NCBI GenBank assembly: GCA_019187405.1
Contig: JABAQZ010000005.1
Span: 82,525-146,524 of the forward strand
DNA from: Ignavibacteria bacterium
GTDB lineage: Bacteria > Bacteroidota > Ignavibacteria > Tepidaquicellales > Tepidaquicellaceae
Reading direction: 5' to 3'
DNA: 64,000 nucleotides
The stretch's first letter is position 1. Each line of letters opens with the position of its first letter. Of this stretch, positions 38,601-47,848 are shown in pieces. The notes under the pieces were generated by a model. The model saw nothing but the letters and a program-made list of their open reading frames with translations, made no database searches and was not told the DNA's origin. The translations under genes were made by a program, and so were the position numbers.

Positions 38601-41600
38601 CGGTACAGAATTTTGCAGGAGCAAGCGGTAACACGGATGCGGGAATATATGCTATAGGAGGCAACAACAGTCTTTTGATCGAACATGTAACGATAAAGAA
38701 TAATGTAGGAGGCAGCGGATTTTATGCAAACGGACCGATAAACAATGTAACGATAGATTCAGTAACCTCATCGGGACATACATCAGGAGCCAGAGGAATA
38801 GTAATATGGAACGGCTTGAAGGAAAACATAAGCATAACCAATTGTACAGTATTCAACAACAACTGCTGCGGAATAGAGCTTCAGGACGGTCAGGCAAGCG
38901 GAGTAACGATAACGGGAAACAATATACATGACAATGGAGACAACGGCATAGGAGTAGTAGGACTACAGGGACCGGGCGAGAATCTGATTAAGCTGAATAC
39001 ATTGCTCAATAACGGCAGATTCGGGATAGAGCTTAAGAATCCGAATGGAAGCGGAGCAGTAAGCGGAGCAGGAAGGATAGTAGTAGAGGATAATAATGTA
39101 TCGAGGACAATAGCAATAGTGGACAACCGCGATATATGCGGTATAGCTTCATTCAGAAGGAGCGTGTTAGTTGGAAATGTTGACATACCGACCGGAACAG
39201 TGATACAGAACAATACAGTAAGCGGCTATACACAGCCGAGCACAAGCGAAGGCTTTGGAATAGTAGTAGAGGGAATGAATCACACAGTAACGGGAAACAA
39301 TGTAAGCGGATGTGATGTAGGCATACAGCGTCAGGCGGGACATCTGCCGTATCCCGGAGACGGAGATCAGAGCAATCTTGCAGACACATATTTTGGCAGA
39401 GGCAATTCGCCGATGACATGCGGAGTGACCGTAAGCGGCAACATACTATCGAATACGATAAACACGAGAGACGTCGGAACGACGGGATCGGGAATAGTAA
39501 AGAATCTCAATACCGGGGAAATGTTTTGCTCTATTCAGTCTGCAATTAATGATGCGAACACGGCTAATGGAGACACAATCAGCGTTGAGGAAGGTACATA
39601 TAATGAGCAGGTATTGGTAACAAAAGGTGTCTTAATCAGAGGCGAAGGAAGTCCAAAACCTGTGATTGACTTTACCGGAACAGTATCAGGCAAACCGACA
39701 TTATTTGATGTATCCGTACGAGACGTTAGATTAGAAAATCTGCGCATGAGAGTAGATATGACAAAACTAAACAGCGCAATAATAGCAAGCGGAACTGATA
39801 TTGATAACATAACAGTAAAGAATGATTCAATTGAGGCTTATGGTTCAAGCGCAGCAGCAACGTTTGGGAGTTACGGAAACAGAAATGCAATAAGTATTAA
39901 TTACGGCGGACCGATAAATTACAGAATAGCAGCCGGAGGAGTTGATAATGTATTGGTTGAAGGAAGTTATGTATCGGGAGTACCTGATGACGGATTTGGA
40001 GTTGCACGTTATTTCCGATCGGCAGTATCCGGAGATGAATGCGGCGGAGACTTTAACGGAAATACATTTCAGACAATTAATCATGATGTGCTTGTAAGGT
40101 TTGGCAGTAATGGTAACGTAAATATTTTGGGAAATAATTTAATCGGCGGCGGAGCAGAAATATCAGACATGAATGCAGGAGCCGGAGTTATTACAATTTC
40201 CGATAACAGCTTTGATGCTGCATTTGCAAATGTCTCAGCTCCAAACTCGGCAGTCTTGAGATTGAAGAATAATTATTATTCAAAAACGACTTTGGTCTCT
40301 GGAAATATATTTACAAATCATCAATGGGCTATAAGTTCGGAGAATTACAATACTCTTACTATTGACAGCAATACATTCACCCCATACAGTGGTTCAACGA
40401 TATTTCATCATATTGCGATTAATACAAAATCAATTTCTACGAATTCTAATACGATATTACAAGTTCCGGTAAATGCTGTTTTGACAAACAATACTTTTAA
40501 TTATTCAGGGACAGCCGGCGGAACTGCTTTAAGTTTTCATAATCATGATAATGATGCAGCTTCGATTGGAACGTTTACTGTTGGGACAACAGGAAATGAG
40601 AATATTTTCAACAATGGCATTGCTAATTTTGTATTGCTTGACAGTCAAACCGGAGCAAGCAGTGGTTCGACTTTCCCGGCATATACATCTTTGATAGGTG
40701 TAGGTGCAGGCGCAATAACGACAATGGCTTGCTGGTCAAACGATGTGAATGTCGAGAATAATCTTTTTGATGTAGGTTCGGGACTTCAGCTACCTTCAGC
40801 AATGAATTTTTCTGAAAGGAGTACACTTGAGACTAATCTATATCATAAGCCTGACAATTCATGTTTAGGAAATCTCACTTTCTTTTTACCGGTACATAAT
40901 CTGACACAAAATACTTATTACATGACAATTCAGAGCGCCGTTAATGCAGCTAATCCGTTTGATGTGATAGAATGTGCGGAGTATACATACAACGAGCGCG
41001 TAACAATCACAAAGTCATTGACACTTCAGGGAGTAAACGAAGTTAACTGCAAGGTTGACGGCACGGGATTATCCGGAACGGGCAGGGGAATTCTGATATC
41101 CAACGGAATAACCGACGTCATAATAAAGAGACTTACGGTACAGAATTTTGCAGGAGCAAGCGGTAACACGGATGCGGGAATATATGCTATAGGAGGCAAC
41201 AACAGTCTTTTGATCGAACATGTAACGATAAAGAATAATGTAGGAGGCAGCGGATTTTATGCAAACGGACCGATAAACAATGTAACGATAGATTCAGTAA
41301 CCTCATCGGGACATACATCAGGAGCCAGAGGAATAGTAATATGGAACGGCTTGAAGGAAAACATAAGCATAACCAATTGTACAGTATTCAACAACAACTG
41401 CTGCGGAATAGAGCTTCAGGACGGTCAGGCAAGCGGAGTAACGATAACGGGAAACAATATACATGACAATGGAGACAACGGCATAGGAGTAGTAGGACTA
41501 CAGGGACCGGGCGAGAATCTGATTAAGCTGAATACATTGCTCAATAACGGCAGATTCGGGATAGAGCTTAAGAATCCGAATGGAAGCGGAGCAGTAAGCG

Positions 41601-44600
41601 GAGCAGGAAGGATAGTAGTAGAGGATAATAATGTATCGAGGACAATAGCAATAGTGGACAACCGCGATATATGCGGTATAGCTTCATTCAGAAGGAGCGT
41701 GTTAGTTGGAAATGTTGACATACCGACCGGAACAGTGATACAGAACAATACAGTAAGCGGCTATACACAGCCGAGCACAAGCGAAGGCTTTGGAATAGTA
41801 GTAGAGGGAATGAATCACACAGTAACGGGAAACAATGTAAGCGGATGTGATGTAGGCATACAGCGTCAGGCGGGACATCTGCCGTATCCCGGAGACGGAG
41901 ATCAGAGCAATCTTGCAGACACATATTTTGGCAGAGGCAATTCGCCGATGACATGCGGAGTAACCGTAAGCGGCAACATACTATCGAATACGATAAACAC
42001 GAGAGACGTCGGAACGACGGGATCGGGAATAGTAAAGAATCTCAATACCGGAAAGATGTTTTGCTCGATACAGTCTGCCATAGATGATGCGACAACATTG
42101 AATACTCATGTTATTGATATAGATTCCGCAAATTATACCGAAAGCGTAGTTGTAAACAAAGAGTTAACAATAAGAGGAAACGGAGGATCTCCGAATTCAA
42201 AACCAGTTGTTGAAGGAGTTTCCGGACAGACATTTTCTGTAACAGCTCCAAATGTTACGATTGATAATGTTTTGGTAAGATTTAATCAGACGACAGTTAA
42301 TACCGGAATCAGAGCAGCAACGTCTGGAAGTTTTAATAACCTTACAATAAAAAACAGCTGTATATACGGAACAGCAACAACCGGAGTTGTAATCTTTGCA
42401 AGTTTCGGGATTCAGCTTGGTACATTTGGCGGAGCGCTTTATGATAATGTAAGTCTTGACAGTAATGAAATTAAACATACAGGTACTTCTCCATTGGGAA
42501 GGGGAGTCAAAACATATAATTGTTACGGTGACTGGAAGAACAGCATTGTTGAAGGATATTACTCATACCAGTCCGGAGATATTCAGGGCGGTATCCTCAA
42601 CATCACCGGAAACACAATGAAAGGTGAAACTGAAATAAATTATCTTGGTAGCGGCTCACACAGCTTCTCTGGTAATACATCAAGTCCGTCGAATGCATTT
42701 GGTTCAGGTACAGATTTTGCGATGCTTGAACTAAAAAACATTTCTTTAGCGGGTGCAAATATTATAGTTTCAAATAATAATTTCCTTAACTATACAAACT
42801 TCGGAGTATTTTCCGGAAGGTCAAACAATGTTACGATTGACAATAACATTTTTACTCCGGATCCTACTGCCGTAATTTTTAAATCTGTAAGGATTGATAC
42901 AAAGCAAAGGACGATAGCGCCACAGCCAGCTTTTGTAAGCGGAGCAACAATTACAAAAAATACATTTAACGGAAACACAGCATTAGGTCAAACAGGAATT
43001 TCGGTTGAAATTGCAAACTCGGATAGTTTATCGAGTATCGGAACTGTAATTCTTGGAACTGCAGGAAATGAGAATAACTTTAGTAATAATGTCAGCAAGC
43101 GCATCGTATTGAACAATGAAACTACTTCAACATCAGGCGATCCTTATTGGACTGGTACTTACATTTCTACAAAAGCAAAAGTTACTGCAGATATAGATGC
43201 CATAAATAATAAGTATGATGTTGGCTCAGGGCTGGAATTTCCTTTATCGATGTCAATTACAAATCTGTTTTCACTTGAAGACAAGATTCAGCATGTTATA
43301 GATGATGGAGGACTTGGATTAGTTACGGTAAAAGCTAATAATGATTATGTAACAGTGAACAGTTTTGTCTCGCCGGCTACAACAACTCCTTCTATTCAAA
43401 GAGGAATAGATGCAGCTTCATCGGGATTTACGGTAAATGTAGGACCGGGTAGTTTTACGGAACAATTGGAGATCAACAAAGCTTTGACATTATTAGGTCA
43501 GGGAATCAGCAACACTGAGATTATTTCTCCAAATACACTTACACTTTCGTATGTAACTTCAGGAACAAACAAACCTATCATTTACGTACATGATGCTTCG
43601 GATGTCGCAATTAAACAACTGACTGTTAACGGAGCAGGCAAAGGAAATGCAAACAACAGATTCCAGGGAATTGCTTACAGAAATGCAGGAGGTACGGTGC
43701 GAGACTGCGATATTAAAGCAATCAGGAATACTCCGATTGATGGTGTTCAGGCAGGTGTTGGCTTATACGCACTTGCAGATAATGGTACTTCAAGAACACT
43801 TGATGTTATAAAGACAAACATTTTTGATTTCCAAAAGAATGCGGCTACATTTGCAGGAGCTGATCTGTATGCAAAGGTTGACAGTAACACTATTACCGGC
43901 GCCGGTCCTGTTAATTTCATTGCACAAAATGGAATTCAGCTTAGCTCAGGAGCAGGCGGGATAATTACTCACAACAATATCAGCAACATTTCATACACCC
44001 CAAGCACGTGGGTTTCCTGCGGAATACTTTTATATCAACCTGAAGATCAGGATACAACTGCTTACAATACTTTAACGGCATGTCAGGTAGGTATTTATTA
44101 TTATGAGGCAGGAGGTAAAATATTTGAAAATACTAATAGTGTGACTGCAGCCAGCGCCGGTACAACGACATATTGGGGCATTGTTGCAGACCCAGGTAGT
44201 ACACCTAAAGTACCTGTATCTCCTTCAGATGCCGAATACCTGCTTAAATCCGGTAGAAACCTTATCCGTGACAGCAGAAGCGCGATTAATACTTCCATTT
44301 ATCAAAATGTACTGACAAGCGACGGAACAAACGGAACCGGAATCGAGATGGATGCTTTGGGTACAGAAACTCTTAATGCATCTGCATATCAGAATTTTGT
44401 AAACGGATGGGATGCTGCGATAGTATTTTATAAAGATGCCGGAGCAACACTGAATGGCTCTGCTAATGACAATAATCTTAGCGGAAACGTTTATGCGTTG
44501 TATGATTTAACAGGTGTAAATCAAAACGGTACATGCAACTGGTTTGGTACGACCGATCAAAGTGTAATAATGTCAAAAGTCAGCGGTGCAGTTACTTATG

Positions 44601-47572
44601 CGCCGTATCTTACAAACGGTACTGATGATAACGGCAGTATAATGGGATTCCAACCTGTTGCCGGATCATGTAACGGATACCCGATTATTGCATATTATGT
44701 AAATGATAACTCTCTAACAGGAGATGTATTTACAACTGCAGTAGGAAGTAATTCAAATCCGGGAACACCTTCGGCTCCATTCCTTACTGTTTCCCATGCA
44801 GTATCGGTAGCAAACAATAATGACACTATTTATATTGATGCGGGAACATATCAGGAGCAAGTTAACATAAATAAATCTCTTACAATTTATGGAGCCGACA
44901 GTGCAGGTTCTAGTGCAACAATAATTAAAGCTCCGGCAGTCATGAGTTATGTATCAAATGCAAATGCGACGGATCACAGACCGGTAGTTTATATATCCGG
45001 AGATACCACAACAGTTGACATAAGTCATTTGTGCATTGACGGAGACGGAAGAGGCGGAGACAAGTTTTCCGGAATCTATTATTTTGAAGCAAGCGGAAAA
45101 TTTGAACATAACAGAATTATAAAAGTCAGAGATGCCGTTTACAGCGGTAATCAATCCGGCAATGCATTCTTTGCCAATCATACCTATGATGTTGCTCTCG
45201 ATCATACTGTAATAGTAAATGATAATGTTATCGAAGATTATCAGAAGACAGGTATTCTCATAAATGAAATAAATACACAAGGTATTGTAACAAACAATAT
45301 TGTTATCGGACAGAATATTGTAAATGTTAATGGCGAAAACGGAATTCAATTTGGTTACGGAGCTTATGGGACACTAACCGGAAACACTGTTACTAATAAT
45401 TTATATAATGGTCCGGGTAGCGATGATGCAAGCGGAATATTACTTGCTGGCGTGGGAGTCGATCAGACAAACACTCCAACCGGTAAAGTTACGACAATCG
45501 GAGGTGCAGGAGCACTTGCAAACAATTTAAGCGGTAATGAAGTATCATTATTGACTGACGGCGGTGGATTTGGATACAATTCAAATGCTGGTGTTGTTTA
45601 CAATGCAAATAACTTCTCAAACAATTACATACACGTTGCCCATTTGAGTCCGAGTCATGTACCGGCAGTTGTGAATGTATATGACAAGAGAATTGATAAT
45701 ACTGCTCAGACAAACATTGTTTACGGACAGATTCAGCGATCCGTAGATGATGCTGCAGCATCCGATGTTTTAATTGTCAGCGCTCATACATTTACGGAGC
45801 AGGTTGAAATTGACAAAGCATTAACATTGTCAGGTCAAGGAATGGGAAGCACCGTAATTGTATCTCCGAATATTTTACCTTTGTCTTATGTAACCTCAGG
45901 TACAAATAAACCTGTAATTTACATTCATGATGCTTCAGACGTAATTGTAAGAAATCTGACTGTTGACGGAGCCGGAAAAGGAAATGCAAACAACAGATTC
46001 CAAGGTGTTGCATATCACAATGCCGGCGGAGTATTGAGAGAATGTGAAATTAAAGCAGTAAGGAATACTCCGATTGACGGAGTACAGGCGGGAGTAGGTA
46101 TTTATGCTTATGCGGATAATGGAAATCCCAGAACACTTGATGTATCCAACAATACAGTTTATGATTTCCAGAAAAATGCAACCGTTTTTGCAGGAGATGA
46201 TTTATCGGTTACAGTTGACAGCAATACAGTTACAGGCGCTGGACCGGTCAGCTTCATTGCACAAAACGGTATTCAGTTAAGTACCGGTGCAAACGGATCG
46301 ATCACAAATAATATACTTAGCAATATTTCTTATATTCCAAGTACTGTAGTATCATGTGGAATATTATTGTATCAGCCGGACAGCCCGGATACAACAACCA
46401 ATAACAGTCTTACAGGCTGTCAAGTGGGTATTTATTATATTGAAGCTTCCGGATTGATAAACGAGAACATTGTAAATTCCACTGCAGTAAATACAGGAAC
46501 GACAAGTTACTGGGGAATTGATGCAGATCCGGGAGGTACGCCCAGAGTTGTTCCCCAACCTGCAGACATTCAGGTAACTACCAATCGTCAGAAGTTAATA
46601 CAATCTGATGATCCTGAAACGATTAATACGCTCATTAAAAGAAATGAATTAATCAGCGACGGTGTAAATGGTACAGGACTTGAAATGGATGCATTGGGAA
46701 CTGAAACACTCAATGCAACAGCAATTGAAAATAAAATCAACGGCTGGGACGCAGGAGTTGTGTTCTACAAAGAATCAGGTGCAACTCTCAACGGAGTTGT
46801 AAATGATAATGATCTGAGCTTGAATACTTATGCTTTGTATGATTATACCGGAGTAACTCAAAATGCTTCATGCAATTGGTTTGGAACTACAAATCCGGTG
46901 ACCATACTCGGAATGGTTAATGGTGCGGTCAATTACGTACCATATCTGATTTCAGGGACGGATGATAATCCGGGAATTAGAGGCTTCCAACCGACTGCTG
47001 GAACATGTACAGGAATTCCTCCTTCAGTTATAAACATTAAAGTGATTCAGGAAGGATTTTATAATGCATCAGACAATTTGAACAAAGCGGATACCGTCAG
47101 AGCTTATGTGCATTCAAGCAGTCCGCCTTATAATGTAATTGATTCATCGATTAGTATTGTTGATTCTGTTACATTTACAGGTTCGTTTGTATTTAATAAT
47201 GCAGTAAGCGGAACTTACTATATTTCTGTAAAACACAGAAATACAATTGAAACATGGAGTAAGAGCGGCGGTGAACCATTTGTCTCAGGCAGTACAATGA
47301 ATTATGATTTTACGGATCTTGCAACAAAAGCATTCGGAAGCAACATGATTCAGGTAGATACTTCTCCTGTGAGATTTGGAATTTACAGTGGTGATGTAAA
47401 TCAGGATGGTTTAGTGGAAGCAACGGATAACAGCGCTATTGAAAATGATGCATCTATGTTTACTACGGGTTATGTCAGTACCGATTTAACGGGAGAAGAT
47501 TTTGTCGATGGCATAGATCAATTGATTGCTGATAATAATTCGGCAAATTTTGTACAGAAAGTAACACCGTAA
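35615..47572 (+). CDS. giant secreted parallel beta-helix repeat protein (3985 aa)
   Basis: The signal peptide covers about residues 1-30. The body consists of about nine right-handed beta-helix modules of the pectate-lyase/NosD type. Each begins with a motif like 'IQ.AI.AA..GD.I.i..GTY.E.v.i.KsltL.G', at about residues 68, 531, 916, 1297, 1762, 2142, 2583, 3045 and 3360; several end with 'CNWFGT' and 'GFQPvaGsC.G'. Modules 3 and 5 contain an almost identical block (residues ~946-1301 and ~1791-2146). Modules 7 and 9 are older paralogues. The C-terminus has a beta-rich 'GFYN' domain (about 3805-3925) and a dockerin-like calcium-binding module (about 3926-3985, 'GDVNQDGLVEATD'). No T9SS 'NPFNP' sorting domain is present. 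It is likely an adhesin or glycan-binding surface protein; no catalytic residues can be assigned. Confidence 0.88.
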   Translation: MFTNFTNLRNIQTLILMLVMFIQVSFLSAQESNPVDLKERIKSRKISDQNTGKSGQNSQMSIIINVPLNYPTIQGAINAANNGDIINISAGTYREDITLNKPIQIRGANYGINPNTGMRGPETIIQPATSDPDPYSPTAVTFFYIGSNGSGAVIDGITFDGDNPTLTSSVNINGANIDAAEAIGAYDGLANIMISNNIIKNVNYAGIDLYNYTNGGASTYDNTVSDNKFDNIMPSIFGIGVLIYNNCYCSISDNVMTRVRVGVQTGNFYNADLGLNHSINNNEIESSRLGIWYNLSYTNASTFIISNNEITTYSGATNNNGISVTSVQSSVSVTVTDNIISDARNGYNLWNCPTTSNVTITGGTVTNCNVGVFANNYDGYSSNADPSSYAMTGITLTNCDTGVWVRDNSLNTNNSTVALSINNTTNIISGTGIGVLLEGGDASLAFSGAVPVDFSTSLSKYIRLASNTINTPTGMVNAENVTFGGLAGSAMTNAQLFAVEDKIDHKIDWSSLGFVSIKIYNKYLTLNSYYTPETTSPLISRGIDAAASGDTLNLGAGTFNESVTINKSITLKGSGTSVTILAPSVICTGDGINVNTSNVNVNDLTVKEFNYGLRTSASNIKFYNVESILNCQYAITTNTGTNGLTILKCKFNSNVVGGWRAGTGDLINNVLIDSSEVKYNGTGGNGFGIFAAASTPAANTFDNITIKNSDFSRNLRKGMYFEKLRYALIDNVIMDSSGTDATYGFNNGIDINLKYDSYTDITIQNCSITNCGFNGTATNPDNPSAVTIKARDDSPSYSSDPATLSTVAFKNNFVSGPRNGLRFGEFDKVNNTPSGITVIENDFGNGYLNKAVLNKTASNIAISCNWYGTAIASSVVALHGSNLTFLPYLVNGTDNNLSLPGFQPVPGSCTGTGPVVNLTQSTDYVTIQSAINAANPFDVIQASEGTYNERVTITKSLTLQGVNEVNCKVDGTGLSGTGRGILISNGITDVIIKRLTVQNFAGASGNTDAGIYAIGGNNSLLIEHVTIKNNVGGSGFYANGPINNVTIDSVTSSGHTSGARGIVIWNGLKENISITNCTVFNNNCCGIELQDGQASGVTITGNNIHDNGDNGIGVVGLQGPGENLIKLNTLLNNGRFGIELKNPNGSGAVSGAGRIVVEDNNVSRTIAIVDNRDICGIASFRRSVLVGNVDIPTGTVIQNNTVSGYTQPSTSEGFGIVVEGMNHTVTGNNVSGCDVGIQRQAGHLPYPGDGDQSNLADTYFGRGNSPMTCGVTVSGNILSNTINTRDVGTTGSGIVKNLNTGEMFCSIQSAINDANTANGDTISVEEGTYNEQVLVTKGVLIRGEGSPKPVIDFTGTVSGKPTLFDVSVRDVRLENLRMRVDMTKLNSAIIASGTDIDNITVKNDSIEAYGSSAAATFGSYGNRNAISINYGGPINYRIAAGGVDNVLVEGSYVSGVPDDGFGVARYFRSAVSGDECGGDFNGNTFQTINHDVLVRFGSNGNVNILGNNLIGGGAEISDMNAGAGVITISDNSFDAAFANVSAPNSAVLRLKNNYYSKTTLVSGNIFTNHQWAISSENYNTLTIDSNTFTPYSGSTIFHHIAINTKSISTNSNTILQVPVNAVLTNNTFNYSGTAGGTALSFHNHDNDAASIGTFTVGTTGNENIFNNGIANFVLLDSQTGASSGSTFPAYTSLIGVGAGAITTMACWSNDVNVENNLFDVGSGLQLPSAMNFSERSTLETNLYHKPDNSCLGNLTFFLPVHNLTQNTYYMTIQSAVNAANPFDVIECAEYTYNERVTITKSLTLQGVNEVNCKVDGTGLSGTGRGILISNGITDVIIKRLTVQNFAGASGNTDAGIYAIGGNNSLLIEHVTIKNNVGGSGFYANGPINNVTIDSVTSSGHTSGARGIVIWNGLKENISITNCTVFNNNCCGIELQDGQASGVTITGNNIHDNGDNGIGVVGLQGPGENLIKLNTLLNNGRFGIELKNPNGSGAVSGAGRIVVEDNNVSRTIAIVDNRDICGIASFRRSVLVGNVDIPTGTVIQNNTVSGYTQPSTSEGFGIVVEGMNHTVTGNNVSGCDVGIQRQAGHLPYPGDGDQSNLADTYFGRGNSPMTCGVTVSGNILSNTINTRDVGTTGSGIVKNLNTGKMFCSIQSAIDDATTLNTHVIDIDSANYTESVVVNKELTIRGNGGSPNSKPVVEGVSGQTFSVTAPNVTIDNVLVRFNQTTVNTGIRAATSGSFNNLTIKNSCIYGTATTGVVIFASFGIQLGTFGGALYDNVSLDSNEIKHTGTSPLGRGVKTYNCYGDWKNSIVEGYYSYQSGDIQGGILNITGNTMKGETEINYLGSGSHSFSGNTSSPSNAFGSGTDFAMLELKNISLAGANIIVSNNNFLNYTNFGVFSGRSNNVTIDNNIFTPDPTAVIFKSVRIDTKQRTIAPQPAFVSGATITKNTFNGNTALGQTGISVEIANSDSLSSIGTVILGTAGNENNFSNNVSKRIVLNNETTSTSGDPYWTGTYISTKAKVTADIDAINNKYDVGSGLEFPLSMSITNLFSLEDKIQHVIDDGGLGLVTVKANNDYVTVNSFVSPATTTPSIQRGIDAASSGFTVNVGPGSFTEQLEINKALTLLGQGISNTEIISPNTLTLSYVTSGTNKPIIYVHDASDVAIKQLTVNGAGKGNANNRFQGIAYRNAGGTVRDCDIKAIRNTPIDGVQAGVGLYALADNGTSRTLDVIKTNIFDFQKNAATFAGADLYAKVDSNTITGAGPVNFIAQNGIQLSSGAGGIITHNNISNISYTPSTWVSCGILLYQPEDQDTTAYNTLTACQVGIYYYEAGGKIFENTNSVTAASAGTTTYWGIVADPGSTPKVPVSPSDAEYLLKSGRNLIRDSRSAINTSIYQNVLTSDGTNGTGIEMDALGTETLNASAYQNFVNGWDAAIVFYKDAGATLNGSANDNNLSGNVYALYDLTGVNQNGTCNWFGTTDQSVIMSKVSGAVTYAPYLTNGTDDNGSIMGFQPVAGSCNGYPIIAYYVNDNSLTGDVFTTAVGSNSNPGTPSAPFLTVSHAVSVANNNDTIYIDAGTYQEQVNINKSLTIYGADSAGSSATIIKAPAVMSYVSNANATDHRPVVYISGDTTTVDISHLCIDGDGRGGDKFSGIYYFEASGKFEHNRIIKVRDAVYSGNQSGNAFFANHTYDVALDHTVIVNDNVIEDYQKTGILINEINTQGIVTNNIVIGQNIVNVNGENGIQFGYGAYGTLTGNTVTNNLYNGPGSDDASGILLAGVGVDQTNTPTGKVTTIGGAGALANNLSGNEVSLLTDGGGFGYNSNAGVVYNANNFSNNYIHVAHLSPSHVPAVVNVYDKRIDNTAQTNIVYGQIQRSVDDAAASDVLIVSAHTFTEQVEIDKALTLSGQGMGSTVIVSPNILPLSYVTSGTNKPVIYIHDASDVIVRNLTVDGAGKGNANNRFQGVAYHNAGGVLRECEIKAVRNTPIDGVQAGVGIYAYADNGNPRTLDVSNNTVYDFQKNATVFAGDDLSVTVDSNTVTGAGPVSFIAQNGIQLSTGANGSITNNILSNISYIPSTVVSCGILLYQPDSPDTTTNNSLTGCQVGIYYIEASGLINENIVNSTAVNTGTTSYWGIDADPGGTPRVVPQPADIQVTTNRQKLIQSDDPETINTLIKRNELISDGVNGTGLEMDALGTETLNATAIENKINGWDAGVVFYKESGATLNGVVNDNDLSLNTYALYDYTGVTQNASCNWFGTTNPVTILGMVNGAVNYVPYLISGTDDNPGIRGFQPTAGTCTGIPPSVINIKVIQEGFYNASDNLNKADTVRAYVHSSSPPYNVIDSSISIVDSVTFTGSFVFNNAVSGTYYISVKHRNTIETWSKSGGEPFVSGSTMNYDFTDLATKAFGSNMIQVDTSPVRFGIYSGDVNQDGLVEATDNSAIENDASMFTTGYVSTDLTGEDFVDGIDQLIADNNSANFVQKVTP
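38451..39516 (+). repeat. internal 1066-bp repeat, copy 1
   Basis: This block of the giant gene recurs at an offset of exactly 2535 nt (40986-42051). By eye the copies differ at only one position, 39427 G versus 41962 A, a silent change in a Val codon. Sequence immediately outside both ends is recognisably homologous at protein level but diverged at DNA level, so the identity boundaries are sharp. Confidence 0.9.
40986..42051 (+). repeat. internal 1066-bp repeat, copy 2
   Basis: This is the second copy of the block at 38451-39516, in the same orientation and reading frame. It encodes the segment from 'YNERVTITKSLTLQGVNE' to 'GIVKNLNTG'. Near-identity over a kilobase, within modules that otherwise differ, points to recent duplication or gene conversion, or to an assembly artefact. 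Confidence 0.9.
43380..44680 (+). repeat. diverged internal module (older duplication), copy 1
   Basis: This module of the giant gene is paralogous to 45725-47015. Shared stretches include 'GAGKGNANNRFQG', 'IRNTPIDGVQAGVG' or 'VRNTPIDGVQAGVG', 'MDALGTETLNA' and 'CNWFGTT'. Protein identity is high but DNA has many silent changes, so this duplication is older than the 1066-bp one. Ends are approximate. Confidence 0.75.
45725..47015 (+). repeat. diverged internal module (older duplication), copy 2
   Basis: This is the paralogue of the module at 43380-44680, separated from it by one unrelated beta-helix module (about 44700-45690). It lies directly before the C-terminal domains. Ends are approximate. 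Confidence 0.75.
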
Positions 47573-47601
47573 ATCAGAATAAATTGGTATTAAGTTCCAT
47601 T

Positions 47602-47664
47602 GCGGAGTTCTCTGTTTACATTTTAATCAATAATTAAAATGCTATAGCAGAGAACTCTGCTTTT
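47602..47664 (+). terminator. terminator after the giant gene
   Basis: A 13-bp outer stem pairs 47602-47614 with 47648-47660 (one G/T-type mismatch in GCGGAG/CTCTGC). A 9-bp inner stem pairs 47619-47627 (CATTTTAAT) with 47633-47641. TTTTATTAT follows. It starts 30 nt after the stop codon, as expected for a Rho-independent terminator. Confidence 0.7.
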
Positions 47665-47848
47665 ATTATAAAAAAATTTTATGATTGGTTATAAAAACAG
47701 GACAAACTCATTAATATTTTTTTTTTTGATTTGGGGTAAAATTTCAAATAAATTGAAATCAATTGGTGTTAATGCAAAGTAATGTATTCAGCAGTCTGAA
47801 AACATTAAAAGAGAAAGGGATAAATATTAAATAGGAAGATTGAAATTG

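Noticed and set aside
38890..39419. Antisense open frames inside the giant gene, repeated identically at 41425-41954
   Set aside because: They are shadows of the sense coding sequence; their duplication simply follows the 1066-bp repeat.
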